Source of the DNA: CATOSP01 sp965197545
Lineage (GTDB): Bacteria > Chloroflexota > Dehalococcoidia > Lucifugimonadales > UBA3495
Direction: 5' to 3'
Assembly (NCBI GenBank): GCA_965197545.1
Contig: CBDANJ010000008.1
Span: forward strand, 1,426,001 to 1,490,000
Length of the DNA: 64,000 nt
The notes under the pieces were generated by a model. The model searched no databases. It was not told the origin of the DNA and was given only the letters and a program-made list of their open reading frames with translations. Positions 28,233-38,522 of the stretch are shown in pieces; position 1 is the stretch's first letter, and every line of letters begins with the position of its first letter. Both the position numbers and the translations under genes were made by a program.

Positions 28233-28833
28233 GTACGCCGGAGTAGAATCGTTCCAAGATGCTACTGTCCGATGGACACCGAGAGAGTTACTGTTTAGGC
28301 TCAAGCCCCCTCGCTCTCTCTACACTGAAGCCCCGGTAGATCTTTGGGGCGGTCCCAAGTAATTGGACGCCCTGTTGTCGCGCACCAGAGTATCGCCCCG
28401 CACCTGGACAGCCATCCCCAGATGGGTTCTACTGCCACCTTCGGAGGGGTTTTCTCGCCTTATTGGTCCAGTTCCTCCCCAATGCGCGGGATATGCGGAC
28501 AGAAATGGTAGGCGGCATCTGTCTGGTGGCCGGTGGGATTGTCATACCCCTTGGCCAGGCACAGGTGTTACGCCCTCGGATCCGGGCGGGTCCAACTCCG
28601 GAATCACCGGTTAGATTCGCTCCCATTTGAGATAGTTACTTAGGCCTGGGAGGTAGGGTATTACTCTGGGTCAATCGCGTGGTGAGGGGCGGCGAGGATA
28701 AAACGGTGCGAGGCCAGTGCATGCCAGTGGCGGCGGATAGAGGGCTTGCAGCCGGACCGGCATAAACGAGACCAAGACCGTTGGCGCAGCTCCTGGTAGG
28801 GCCGCAAGCTCTGGATAAAGGCGAAAGTTAGCC
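28233..28833. other. Intergenic region, no gene supported
   Basis: About 600 bases. Short open frames exist but none is convincing. At 28624-28642 there is a lone TTTGAGATAGTTACTTA segment matching one end of the GAAACTATCTC MITE family, with no partner end nearby. Confidence 0.4.
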
Positions 28834-29043
28834 CTACCCTTGCAGGTCTGAGATGTCGTCGCTGTGGCTACCCCGCAGTACGCAATGCCCGCAACGCCTG
28901 CACACCGGATGCAAATTGTTGTATTGCGGGTGGGGCTGAGTGCAAAATCCGGAGTTGGCGTCTTGGCAACGGGGACAGCCTTCGCAATAGCGCCCGCCCG
29001 TTCCCTGGGACTGCTGGGTTTCTCGCTCAGTTACGGTAACCAT
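28834..29043 (-). CDS. Small cysteine-rich protein (zinc-ribbon-like)
   Basis: A 69-residue frame with eight cysteines, in the order YCEGCPRCQD, GFC, then PVCRRCGHCVLRG. Paired CxxC motifs suggest one or two zinc sites. It starts with an ATG at 29043 and ends 48 bases downstream of the OsmC-type gene, on the same strand. No family is recognised. Small size lowers confidence, but random sequence rarely yields this cysteine pattern. Confidence 0.5.
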   Translation of the reverse strand: MVTVTERETQQSQGTGGRYCEGCPRCQDANSGFCTQPHPQYNNLHPVCRRCGHCVLRGSHSDDISDLQG

Positions 29044-29091
29044 TTAACCTGCTTGCGGCTTTCCTGAGGGTTTTCCGGAATCAAACCAGGT

Positions 29092-30090
29092 CTATCCAAC
29101 AACCACCTCGTCGTCCAAGAGGACTCCTCCGTGGATGAAGGCCGCCGATACGGGGTCGGCGCGCAGGGCGGCTTGGACCAACTCCAAGGGCAGGGAACCG
29201 GGGTTCCCGGGCAGGTTTATCTGGCGGGACACGCGCCGCTTGCGGATCTCACCCCGGTCTGCGCTTCCCTGTGACTGACCTCGGCTACCGCCGCCCGCCA
29301 TCTCAAGCAGGACGCTCAGACCTTCGCCGTCCACCAAGTCAGCCGGCAGCAGCCGGTCCAAAGTGGCAGCGGCGGAAGCGGCCCAACCAGCCTGCACCAT
29401 CGGGAAGGGTGGCGGCGCCAAACCCTGGGAACTGTGCCCCGCCAGCAGCGTCCAGGCGCTGGAACGGGTCAGATTGTCGCAAGAAACGTAGACCTTCGCC
29501 TCGCCTTCGTAGGCCACCGTTCCGTCTGCGTCATACTCTTTGGTGTCCAGAAGGTGCTTGCCTCGTACCGTTCCTGGGGGAATGGGAATCCGAGGTACAT
29601 CCAGGACGGGCAACTTCTCGGGGACCGGTGATGCTGGAGCTACGTCCTCGGAACTCCACCGGACCCGGTCTTCGATCTCCATTGCTCCCTTGGTGAGAGC
29701 CTGTCCGACCGGGCAAAAACGGGATGCCCGTTGCAATCGCGCCCGCTGGGACTCCGAGATGTCCCCCAACAGGGTGACCTTTTCCCGCACTCCGAAACCC
29801 AGGCCGTGGGAAAGCTCCGCCGGTTCCACACGGAAATCAACCTCGATGTCCTCCAAGGGGATGCCGCCACGGTAGGCCACGCCTGCCACGGTGACCACCG
29901 TTCAAGCGGCCCATGCTGCCACGGCCAGGTACTCCGGTGGCGGTCCTACCAAATCTGTCTCCAAGTTCGGGACGCCGCTGACAAAAGGCCAGGGCCCGGG
30001 TTGCCCGGGACCGGCCCCTATCAACGTCAAGATCCCGTGGTCTCCGATAGGGTGTGCCTCAATGGTGCGTCGCGATTGAGCGGTCGTCAT
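29092..30090 (-). CDS. OsmC-type protein, tandem domains, probable selenocysteine (in-frame TGA)
   Basis: Read from the ATG at 30090, the frame gives PPEYLAVAAWAA, a TGA at 29902-29904, then TVVTVAGVAYRGG without any frame change. In OsmC/Ohr-type proteins this helix carries the peroxidatic cysteine (AACxTVTVA), so the TGA occupies exactly that codon. The second conserved cysteine is present in SRFCPVGQAL. A later region (PFPMVQAGWAASAAATLDRL) looks like a second, cysteine-less OsmC domain, giving 332 residues in all. Downstream of the TGA, GGTCAC can pair with GTGGCC around a ten-base G-containing loop, a possible bacterial SECIS. Selenocysteine-containing OsmC-like proteins are known. The alternative is a TGC-to-TGA nonsense mutation. 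Likely role: peroxide reduction. Confidence 0.65.
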
Positions 30091-30670
30091 TGGAAACTCG
30101 CTTTTTGTCTGGTTGGAGGTCCCTGTGGACAGGGCTTCCGGGCTATTACGTGCGCAAAACCGAATGGGCCGACCGGGGGGTGGACCTGCGGCCGGCTGGA
30201 GCGGACGTTAGTGAACATCATAACAGCATGTCTGAGGTGGGGGCAGCAGTATCCCGGCACATGGGAACACGGTCCAGAGATCATCGGGCAACAGGGCGTG
30301 GTCCTAGATCGCCTTGGACCGAGCTGTTTCTCCCGGAGACTGAAAACAGTCCTCCCATATCGGAGAAGGTTAAGGTGTCTTTCGTCCTCGGTATGCGGGT
30401 CCGCGACAAGCCGTCGATCAACTCCGTAGAAGTAGATTTAGGCGTAGCTGGGATTGAATCTTTGGTTTAGCCAGGCCTAGGTATGTTGCCCGCGCTATCA
30501 GGGCTGCGTCGCCGTATCTCGCCCAGTAGGAAAAGCTTCCGCCGGAAGTATCGGCGCCGCCCTTAGCAACACACAAACCCGGGGCGCTGAATGGCGGGCT
30601 CCGCCCCTCCACCCGTTCTGGTGTGACTCCGGACCCACATAGACCATACTGTCAAAATTTCGGGCCGATA
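30091..30670. other. Intergenic region, no gene supported
   Basis: About 580 bases upstream of the OsmC-type gene. It should contain that gene's promoter, but no clear boxes are visible. A lone CTTTGGTTTAG at about 30460 matches the end of the CTAAACCAAAG MITE family. Confidence 0.35.
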
Positions 30671-31217
30671 CTAAACCAAAGCCAAGGTGGGATGTGCGTT
30701 TATGCCAGGTAGCGTTTCATTACAAGTGGGTTCGCCAGCGCACGGGCGGCCCGCTGGCATAGGGCGGGTTTCAAACCAGTCCCTACGGTCAAAGCGCGAG
30801 ACCTGACTATGAAACTATCTCAAAATGGACGCCATTGGCGGCGGGCATCCTGCAACAGGCTCAGGGTGAGCGGAATCCGGCTACTCTTGGATTCCGGCTT
30901 GCGCCGGAATTACGGGTCTGCCCCCATCCTAACCTTCCCCCATCAAGGGCTGACAGGGATATGTATAGATATAATGGACTTGGAAGGGAAATGGCTTTCC
31001 GGCACTTTTTCGGTGCTAAACCAAAGGTAAAAAGGGTCTTGTTACTTCCTGAGCCACGGCCCGGCCCGTCGGCTGAGCCGAAGATAGTCGGCCATCCCGA
31101 AGCTGGAAACACCAAATACATACCCCTATCAGCCCATCAAGGGGGGGAGGGATTTTTGAGATAGTTTCTATGAACTGCTGTCCGCAAAATGCACATCCCA
31201 CTTTGGCCCTGGTTTAG
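30671..31217. mobile_element. 547-bp MITE with CTAAACCAAAG ends, hosting a nested MITE
   Basis: The ends are inverted repeats of about 31 bases with around 26 matches (CTAAACCAAAGCCAAGGTGG at the left). They enclose the 30811-31168 MITE, so roughly 190 bp are its own sequence. A 152-bp relative lies at 33473-33624. No transposase is encoded. Confidence 0.75.
30811..31168. mobile_element. 358-bp MITE with GAAACTATCTCAAAA ends, nested
   Basis: GAAACTATCTCAAAA at the left and its complement at the right define the element. TAT flanks both sides, compatible with a TA or TAT duplication. It sits inside another MITE. A 100-bp relative lies at 57519-57618. Confidence 0.75.
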
Positions 31218-31364
31218 CTTGTGGGAACGTGCCATTCTACGGCCAGGAGTCGCGCATTTCCCACGACGCCACCATGAAGAACATCGGATTGTTCGGAAAA
31301 GAAGTGCTGCCGGAGGTACAGAAGTGGTAGGGGCAATCATCCGCGAATAGAAACGGAGTGAGGA

Positions 31365-33401
31365 TTATCTCCCCTCCGGCGCCCCATATGCATACATTCC
31401 AAACCAGTTGCCGAGGTACGCCACTCCATCGCTAACGGTGATGGATAAAATGTTTTCGCCCAGCTTCCATATAGGCATACCTTCCCTGGTGTCAATGGCA
31501 TACAGGTCTTTTGTGAAAAGGCCGGACTCTGCGTAAAGAACGCCGTCGCTAACCAGCAGCCGGTGCCACTCCTCTTCATCGGTCCACGGAGTTGGGAGGG
31601 TCCAAATTTCTTCACCGGCTGCCGGGTCCAGCGCGAAGATAAACTCGATTCCCGACCAACCGAACAAGGCGCCCTCGGCGATCACCGGACTGGCGATATT
31701 TCTGCTTGATTCGTAGGTCCAGAGAACTTCCCCGGTAGCTACGTCCAAGGCATACAGGTTGTCGTTGGGCGCCAGGTAACAGATGCCGTCAACTATCAGC
31801 GTTTGGGAGTGATGCTCCGAGGGTTCCCGGTCTGAGCGTTCCTCAGCGCTGTAACTCCAGACCAACTCCCCGGTCTCCCCATTCAGCGCGTAGGCCGTGT
31901 TGCTAACTGTGAGATAAACCATCCCGTCCAGCGCCACGGGAGAGGAATCAGGGTAGCTGTCAATGGCGAAAGTCCAGGCGGTTTCCCCGGTGGCTGCGTC
32001 CAGGGCAATCAGGGTATAGACCGGGTCCTTAAGAGCCTCCGCCTGAGGATGCTCGTCCCTCGCATGACCGACCACCCCCCGGGCCGGAGTCGGAGCCGGA
32101 GTCGAAGCCCGCCCCGCGCTTTCCCCGGCCACATATACCCTACTACCGGCGACAGTGGGAGCCGTGGGATAAAAGGTTGAGAAGGGATCATCCAGGTTGG
32201 GGTCGTCGGGGTGGGGCGCCTTGAACATCCATACCGGTTCCCCGGTGGCGGCATTCAGGGCGTAAAGGCGGTTATCCTCGTCCACCACGTAAGCCACCCC
32301 GCCGGCCAGGGTGGGCGCAGCAAAGACCACATCCCCGGTATCGTAACTCCACACCTCCTCCCCGGTAGCGGCGTCCAGGGCGTAAAGGCGATAGTTGAAA
32401 TCCGCCACGTACACTATCCCGTCCACCACGACGGGCGGGAGCACCACACTATCTTCGGTACGAAAGTGCCAGATCTCCTCCCCGGTAGCGGCGTTCAGGG
32501 CGTGAACGCCGAGGCTGCCGCCGCCATATAGCACTCCGTCAGCCACCCGGTTCGCCAGCGACCTGCTCTCATTGAGAACGGCCCAAAGCAGTTCGGGCTC
32601 CGGGACAGTTTCCGGCTCGGCAGCGCTGTTCGCACCGGACTCGGCCAGTTCGGGAACGCAGGCAACTAATCCAAGGGCGAAGGCCAGCGCAGCCAGAGAT
32701 GCTTCGGGCGACGCTTCGTCGGTGTTACTTCCCGCCTTCAAAATCAATATTACATCGCTATTTTCAACCAATTCTCGCAAGCAGGCGCGTTCCCCGGCGC
32801 TCAACTCTCCCGCCTCTTCTTCAATACCCAAAACGAAGAAAGAGTAGAAGAGACCTGACGCTTTTTCCGGTTCGAGACATTCCGCCGTGGCTATGGTGAG
32901 TTGGGACCCCCCTTCCTCGTCTTGCCCGCCGGTTAAGGGAAGCTCCCTTAACTCCGCCAGCTCTTCGTCGCTGTATTGCTCACTGATGCAGGCTTGTTCA
33001 GACTCGGAAAGCGTATCGAACAAGTCGCCGAAGGTAGCTTTCGGGTCAAAGTCGTAGTAATCCACTTCCGGCCCCGGGGTATTGATATGCGCTTCCGCCG
33101 GGGGCAGAGTGGGCATGGGCCTGTCCGTAGGACGGGGCGTAGGTGTGGAAGTGGGAATTGGAGTGGGCGTAGAGGTAGGAACCGGCGCAGGCGTGGCAGT
33201 GGGAACCGGGGTTGCGGTCGCCGACTCAGCCTCAACGGCTCGGGTGGAGGGAGCGGCAGCCGGAGAAGAGACCCCGGAAGGAGATTCCGCGGTCTCCGCA
33301 CCGGAATCGCAGGCCGCCAGCATTACTATTGCCAGTAGCCCCAGCAGCGCCAACCCGGCGGCACGGCATTTCTTTATCGTCAAATCCCTCAATACGTCCA
33401 T
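31365..33401 (-). CDS. Lipoprotein with PQQ-type beta-propeller repeats
   Basis: A 678-residue exported protein. The start is the ATG at 33401 with GGAG four bases upstream. A signal sequence (LALLGLLAIVML) ends in the lipobox LAAC, so it is lipid-anchored. Residues about 30-90 are a Pro/Thr-rich linker with TPTPIPTSTPTPRP-type repeats. About 90-260 is an acidic helical domain. From about 270 on there are at least seven PQQ-type blades with the signature ALDAATGEEVWSYDTGD and close variants. Such propellers act as scaffolds or redox-enzyme domains; no PQQ-dehydrogenase catalytic residues are evident. No partner gene is adjacent. Confidence 0.88.
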   Translation of the reverse strand: MDVLRDLTIKKCRAAGLALLGLLAIVMLAACDSGAETAESPSGVSSPAAAPSTRAVEAESATATPVPTATPAPVPTSTPTPIPTSTPTPRPTDRPMPTLPPAEAHINTPGPEVDYYDFDPKATFGDLFDTLSESEQACISEQYSDEELAELRELPLTGGQDEEGGSQLTIATAECLEPEKASGLFYSFFVLGIEEEAGELSAGERACLRELVENSDVILILKAGSNTDEASPEASLAALAFALGLVACVPELAESGANSAAEPETVPEPELLWAVLNESRSLANRVADGVLYGGGSLGVHALNAATGEEIWHFRTEDSVVLPPVVVDGIVYVADFNYRLYALDAATGEEVWSYDTGDVVFAAPTLAGGVAYVVDEDNRLYALNAATGEPVWMFKAPHPDDPNLDDPFSTFYPTAPTVAGSRVYVAGESAGRASTPAPTPARGVVGHARDEHPQAEALKDPVYTLIALDAATGETAWTFAIDSYPDSSPVALDGMVYLTVSNTAYALNGETGELVWSYSAEERSDREPSEHHSQTLIVDGICYLAPNDNLYALDVATGEVLWTYESSRNIASPVIAEGALFGWSGIEFIFALDPAAGEEIWTLPTPWTDEEEWHRLLVSDGVLYAESGLFTKDLYAIDTREGMPIWKLGENILSITVSDGVAYLGNWFGMYAYGAPEGR

Positions 33402-33472
33402 GGTGCTCCCCACCCCCTGCCAATTCCCGGCTGGCCCCAGTTTCAGGTTACCACAGGCCTTTCCGGGTTACG

Positions 33473-33624
33473 GTAAACCAAAGCCAAGGTGAAATGCGCA
33501 GATGGTGGAGATCAAACTACGGAGCCGTATCATTTTCCAAGTACGGATGAGAGAAATTCACTGGCATAACCCCGTTGGTAATGATTGTCACTTAAATGCA
33601 CATCCCACCTTGGCTTTGGTCTAG
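33473..33624. mobile_element. 152-bp MITE with CCAAAGCCAAGGTG ends
   Basis: The left end GTAAACCAAAGCCAAGGTG matches the complement of the right end (CACCTTGGCTTTGGTCTAG). Same family as the element at 30671-31217. It sits just upstream of the PQQ-propeller gene and could affect its promoter. Confidence 0.75.
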
Positions 33625-33687
33625 GGCGTGTTTGCAAAGGGAGAAGGAGGTTAAACTGGTTAGGGGAGAGGTGCGGAGAGTAAGGAA

Positions 33688-33922
33688 CAGGGCCTTTCGG
33701 TAGTCAGGGAGCTTGCAGGCCGAAGAGGGGCAGAGCTTCAGATGGCTTCCAGCCGTAATAGCGTAGGGCATCGGCCACGTTGGTAGCTCGGGTGCAGCGG
33801 ACCAGTCCGGTCACCAGGTTTCGCAAGGCGGCCACAACCTGGGGTGCGGCGCCTGTCCCACCTCGAATCGGCCCACAGTCTGAACAGTTTAGGCCGCGCC
33901 TCCTTCTTGACCTCTGAGGCAA
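33688..33922 (-). pseudogene. ISAs1-type transposase C-terminal remnant
   Basis: The frame reads VVAALRNLVTGLVRCTRATN then VADALRYYGWKPSEALPLFGL, matching the last 45 residues of ISAs1/IS4-type transposases such as the one at 36490. CAGGGCCTTTCGG at 33689 is the corresponding element end. Nothing else of the element remains. Confidence 0.65.
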
Positions 33923-34168
33923 AATCTAATAGGTTCCTTCCACAACTTGGACTTCATACCTAGCGTTCTCTCGGGCCACGCACGCGTAAACCGCTAACGT
34001 AGAATACCGGGTCCTACTACTCATCGGTCCTAGCCGAGTTGTAGCCGCGTCGATCAAGAGCAAATCAGGCAGGACCCGGCATTCCCGGGCCGCCACCCAC
34101 CCTTCTGACCGGTGGTTTTTGCGCATTAAACCGGATGCCCGACACGATCTGCACCTGAGGGCCCGGCC
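33923..34168. other. Upstream region of the MFS gene
   Basis: About 245 bases with no supportable gene between the ISAs1 remnant and the MFS transporter. Confidence 0.35.
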
Positions 34169-35467
34169 ATGATTGCCCGGCTCAATACGTCGCTGTCCTG
34201 GATAAACCGTGATGCCCGGCTGATAACCGCGGCCCGCGGTACCCGTACTTTCTCCCAGAGCTTTATTTCCGTCATCATAGCTCTCTATCTGGTCGAATTG
34301 GGCTTCAATCTGGTGCAGATTGGGGCGGTCCTTACCGTGGGCATTGCCGGGGTTTCATTCTTTGCATTTGTGGTGGGAATAATCAGTGGAAAGGTGGGTC
34401 GAAGGCGTCTTCTGGTCATCTTTTCACTTTTGGCTGCTGCATCCGGGCTAGCAATGTACTTCGCCGAAACCTTCATTCCGCTGATGGTCATCGCCTTCCT
34501 GGGAAGCCTGTCCACCGGCGGAGGCGGTGGCGGAGAGAGCCCGGCACAACCTCTGGAAGTTGCCATTCTCCCTGATACTGCGTCCCCTGAACGGCGCACC
34601 GACATTTTCGCCATCTATAGCATTGTCGCCCGCACCGGCACCTTTCTGGGGGCGCTGGCCGCCGGTCTCCCGGTCCTGTTCCAGGAAGCCCTTGGTATAT
34701 CCGTCCTGTCGTCCTTCAAGGTGATGTTCCTGGGTTTTGCCGTATGTCAACTTGCCGGGGCCGCGCTGTACGCCTCCATCTCGCAGGGAGTTGAAGCGGC
34801 CACCACTCGGCAGCAGTGGCAGAACCCCTTGAAGCTGCCGTCGCGGCGCAGAATCTTTACTCTGACCGGGTTGTTCAGCGTGGACACATTCACGACCTCC
34901 ATGGTGATGCAGAGCCTGATGGCTTACTGGTTTTACACGAAATTTGGGTTGACGCTCGAATCTCTGGCATTTGTATTTTCATTGTCACACCTCCTGACCG
35001 CATCCTCCTTGTGGATAGCAGCCAAGATATCAAACCGCATCGGACTGCTGAATACGATGGTATTCACCCATATCCCGTCCAGCTTCTTCCTGCTGGCCGC
35101 AGCCTTCGCACCCTCCGCCACACTGGCGATAGTGTTTTGGCAATGCCGCGCCTTTCTCAGCCAAATGGACGTTCCAACCAAGGATTCTTACACCATGGCG
35201 GTGATTAATCCGGAAGAGCGGGTGGCCATGGCCAGCATTCACATGGTGAGCCGAAGCGCGGCGGGGGCCATTGGCCCCACGGTGACCACGGCTATTTGGA
35301 ACATCACCGCTGCGTGGACTCCCCTGGTAGGCTCGGCTCTTTTGAAGATTGGGTATGATCTTTCTCTCTATTTCATGTTCCGGAACGTCCGGCCTCCGGA
35401 GGAAGAGGAGCGTCTCCGGAACCGCCGCCAGGCTCCCAAGTCCCCGGTCCCCGAGCAAAGGCGCTAG
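34169..35467 (+). CDS. Major facilitator superfamily transporter
   Basis: A 432-residue protein with about twelve hydrophobic segments, beginning with a basic cytoplasmic N-terminus (MIARLNTSLSWINRDARLI). The loop between helices 2 and 3 holds GKVGRRRLL, the basic part of the MFS signature. A glycine-rich loop (STGGGGGGESPAQPLEVAIL) follows the fourth helix. The middle loop contains ATTRQQWQNPLKLPSRRRIF. The C-terminus is basic and cytoplasmic. The substrate is not identifiable. It is isolated between mobile-element relics and looks intact. Confidence 0.9.
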   Translation: MIARLNTSLSWINRDARLITAARGTRTFSQSFISVIIALYLVELGFNLVQIGAVLTVGIAGVSFFAFVVGIISGKVGRRRLLVIFSLLAAASGLAMYFAETFIPLMVIAFLGSLSTGGGGGGESPAQPLEVAILPDTASPERRTDIFAIYSIVARTGTFLGALAAGLPVLFQEALGISVLSSFKVMFLGFAVCQLAGAALYASISQGVEAATTRQQWQNPLKLPSRRRIFTLTGLFSVDTFTTSMVMQSLMAYWFYTKFGLTLESLAFVFSLSHLLTASSLWIAAKISNRIGLLNTMVFTHIPSSFFLLAAAFAPSATLAIVFWQCRAFLSQMDVPTKDSYTMAVINPEERVAMASIHMVSRSAAGAIGPTVTTAIWNITAAWTPLVGSALLKIGYDLSLYFMFRNVRPPEEEERLRNRRQAPKSPVPEQRR

Positions 35468-35480
35468 AAACCTGCACTGT

Positions 35481-36456
35481 TCAGACTGGGGCAGATAGGG
35501 GTTTAGAGAGGAGGGAGTTCAAGGCGAGATAAGGGTTGTGTCCTTGCAAGCGCAAGGCGCCGAACAGGGAACCCACGATGCTCTTGGTCTCGTTCCCCTG
35601 CCCCGAACGGGTACCGCCGCTGATTTTCCGGCTCACCGCCGTTGGACGAAGGCTACGTTTGGCAGCGTTGTGGCCGGCATTCACCGGGGGGTCCGCGGCG
35701 AAGGTGAACAACTGCGGCAGGAAGCGTTCCACCCGCTGGCACAGCACCCGCATGAGCGCGTCGCGGCCCAAGTAAGGCTGGCAGATGGAAGATAGCTGCT
35801 GGTGTGTTTGCTGCTTTACTCGCTGGGTCCGCTGCACCGTTGCCGACAGTCCCGGGTCAGGGCAGGAGTAGGACTGAGCCTGGTTATATATTTCCCGCAC
35901 CCTTTGAGACCACTGGGCCAACTCTTGGTGTTGGGGGTGTTGCTCCTTCAAACGGTGGATGTCCCCCGCCAGATGAGTCAAACATCTCGGATGCAGCCCT
36001 TGAACTCACGTTGTAGGCGCCGTAGAAGTCACTGACCATTACGCCGTCGAACGCTTCCCCTAGCACGCTTACTTCGCTCTGCATCGAGATGCCCATCCGT
36101 CGCCGCCCCACGCTGAGCGCGCCCCAATCCGGTTGGGTGGTCCACGGCCTGCGGCACTTGCGGCAGGTGCGTTCCAGCACCACGTGTTCGGTCATCCGAG
36201 CCCGCAGCCGGGGTATGGAAATCACTTGTCGGCGCCGGCGCACTCTCCCGTGTTGCGTGGGGAGTTGGCAATCGGGACAACTGGCCGACGCGTGTTCTAC
36301 CCGTTGGATGGGCTCCTCCCGCCGTCGGGCAAAGCGGCGGTCACACACAACTATCGTTGTCACCCCGCGAACTAGTTGAAGGATCGCGCAGCCTCTAGCG
36401 CCTCGTCCTCGGACAAGTAAACCCACCATAGGGAAAAATAACCCCATTACATTCAT
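35481..36456 (-). pseudogene. IS66-family transposase, internally deleted and frameshifted
   Basis: The 5' part has the IS66 zinc-finger region (SCPDCQLPTQHG, then TCRKCRRPW) and jumps to FDGVMVSDFYGAYN, the catalytic strand. The intervening part of the catalytic domain is missing. After YN a one-base shift near 36000 leads into the second half, THLAGDIHRLKEQHPQHQEL to NAAKRSLRPTAVSRKISGGT and a normal C-terminus. An IS66 TnpC is usually about 500 residues; this keeps about 330. Confidence 0.75.
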
Positions 36457-36489
36457 CTCTCTACGAGAGAGACCTGATCCCAGGGCCTT

Positions 36490-37638
36490 TCAATAGTTGG
36501 GTATGGGTAAGCCCAGGAGGGATAAGGAGGCGGTGAGGTTCCAAGAGTAACGACACAGGGCGGCGCGATGTTTTGGGAGCCGGTTCGCCGGAGGCGGCCG
36601 ATGATTGCGTTTCTGAGGGCAGCCATCACCTGGGGAGCCGCCCGGTGCGCACTTGGCTGTGGTCCTCGTCAAAGGTCACGTCCCGCACCCAATGGGCCTG
36701 ATTCTCGATGCTCCAGTTACCCCGCCACAACTTGAGCAGGCGTGCCGGACCTGCGTGTTCCGGGGTCAGTCTAGTGATGGCGTAGGCCCTCTCTCGTGAG
36801 ATTACCCCCTTATGGGTACGGGTGCGTTCCATGCAACAGACCTGTCCTACATAAGGCCACTCCAGCATAAGGCCACTCCAGGTAGTGATTTAGCGCAGAC
36901 GACGCCCTCAACCGGCGCCGCTCCCGCCGTCCCCGGTGACTGGCCTCCTGCATCGCCTCCGGAATCACTTCTCCCCAAGGCGGCCGGGCAAATAGAAGGG
37001 AGAGGGCCTCTTTTACCGTGGGCTGGTTCTCTTTGATCACCCACAGATGGTCCCCACCCTGCTCCACTACGTAGCGGCTCAATTTCCTTTGGGCATACAA
37101 GGCGTCTCCGGTGACCATTCTCCCGGCAAGCTCGACTTGGGCCAGCAGGGCCGGGGCTACCTCTTGTTCGCTCTCCTTACGCTGGTTCTTTACTTACCTA
37201 TTACGCTAGCACCAAGCCACTCTCATGGGCGTATGCTGCCACCAGCCGGACTCCCGGTATCTCTTCCCCATGAATCCCACGCAGGGCCTTACCGTCCAGG
37301 GCAATGGTTTGGTCTCCCTCTCTCAAGGCCATTTTGGCCCACCGGCTCACGGCGCGTTCCAAGACGTCCACGTCCAGCCTGGGAAACAGGTAGTGCAGGG
37401 TGGCGACACAAGGGGTCTTCTCCCGGTCGAATCCCAGGGTTTGCGTCAACTCCGGATGCCCCCTCCCCCATTGGGCCATCGCGTACAGGCTGCGTGCCTC
37501 TCCAAGCATGGCGCAAACCGCCAGGGTCAGGATGGCTGGCAGCGGAAGCCGAACTCCCCGCCGCCGCCTCGGATCGGGCGCCTCTGCCAGGACGTCCAGC
37601 AGCCGTGCTCCCAATTCATTGATCCCTTCTTCCTCCAC
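36490..37638 (-). pseudogene. ISAs1-family transposase with three frame lesions
   Basis: The start (MEEEGINELGARLLDVLAEA then PDPRRRRGVRLPLPAILTLA) and the core (FDREKTPCVATLHYLFPRLD, TIALDGKALRG) are intact. Around 37170-37200 a short insertion brings TAA TAG after SGLVLA. The next block, QRKESEQEVAPALLAQVELA to ALNHYLEWPY, is followed by a 16-nt duplication (36850-36881) that shifts the frame, after which GQVCCMERTRTHKGVISRER to HSQVRTGRLPR continues. A further shift separates the final residues (LPIPNY). The product cannot be functional. Confidence 0.8.
36850..36881 (-). repeat. 16-nt tandem duplication in transposase gene
   Basis: CATAAGGCCACTCCAG twice in a row on the plus strand. It shifts the ISAs1-type transposase frame by one base. 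Confidence 0.9.
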
Positions 37639-37882
37639 TACACTCCCCTTTCCACTCCTACATCCTCAACATGGTCATTTCCTTATATTCTTACAACTTT
37701 TGAAAGGCCCTGTCATTGAAGGTAGGACGATTGCAAAGTCTGCAGGGAAGGTGTAAAGAGGGTAGGAAAGTGAGAGATGGGAGTGTGAGGATATGGAAGC
37801 GGCGGAATCTCTCTTCCAGTGCTTGGAGCAGGCGCCGGACCCCCGGAAGGCCAGGGGAGTGCGCCATCCCTTTCAGGCCATC

Positions 37883-37906
37883 CCCCCGTTTTCACGAGGG
37901 CAGGCT
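37883..37906 (-). repeat. AGCCTG hairpin element (24 nt)
   Basis: Antisense to the transposase, target CAG^GAT, frame-neutral. Its first 23 bases are the same as in the copy at 323-345, within a different transposase. Confidence 0.75.
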
Positions 37907-38522
37907 CTGCGGCTCACCCTGCTGGGCCTGGTTTGCGGTCAGACCACCATGGCCCACATCGCCCTGTTCGCCAGGATGCACTGGCCGGAGCTGAAAGAAC
38001 CCTTGGAGTTTCATCGGGAGCATCCGCCCCACGCCACCATCATCTCCCGCACCCTGGCGGGGGTATCCTATGAGCAGTTGCAAGGGGCACTGACCGGCTG
38101 GGTGCCAATGTGGTGGCGGAGCAGCAACTCAGTGCCTCGGTGGACGGCAAGTGGGCCAAGCAGTCCGAGGACAGCCACGGGAATCCTCTGGTGATGGTGA
38201 ACGTGCTGGCCCATGACCTTAAGTTGTGCCTGGCCCAGTGGCCGGCGTCGGAGAAGCGGTACGAACCCGGGGTGTTGCGGGAACAACTGGGGCAACTGTT
38301 GGAGCGCTATCCCGGCCTGCGGCTGCTGACCATGGACGCCTTGTATGCGGAGCGGGACCTGTGCCAGGCCATAGTCAGCCACGGACGGGACTATCTGGCG
38401 CGAATCAAGGGGAACCAGCCTGAGTCGCTGGCGGCATTGGCAGACGGGTTTGCCGTGGAGGAACTGGGGGAGCCTGAGGCGGAGACCCTGGAAAAAAGCG
38501 GGTGTAATAGAGAGGCGGCGTA

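Larger units (their letters stand above)
36481..37712 (-). mobile_element. ISAs1-type insertion sequence
   Basis: CAGGGCCTTTCAATAG at the left and the complement of CAGGGCCTTTCAAAAG at the right are its inverted ends. Length is 1232 bp. No target duplication is recognisable. The ends closely resemble those of the 165-bp MITEs at 39013 and 52826. Confidence 0.8.

Noticed and set aside
29690..29730. AGCCTGTCC in the OsmC-type gene as another hairpin insertion
   Set aside because: It encodes the expected CPVGQAL segment and removing it would damage the family pattern; there is no self-complementary stem of the right form.
33877..35494. CAGTCTGAACAGT inverted repeats flanking the MFS gene, as if it were a transposon cargo
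   Set aside because: A 13-base inverted match at 1.6 kb distance can arise by chance in 64 kb, one copy lies within an ISAs1 remnant, and no target duplication is visible.
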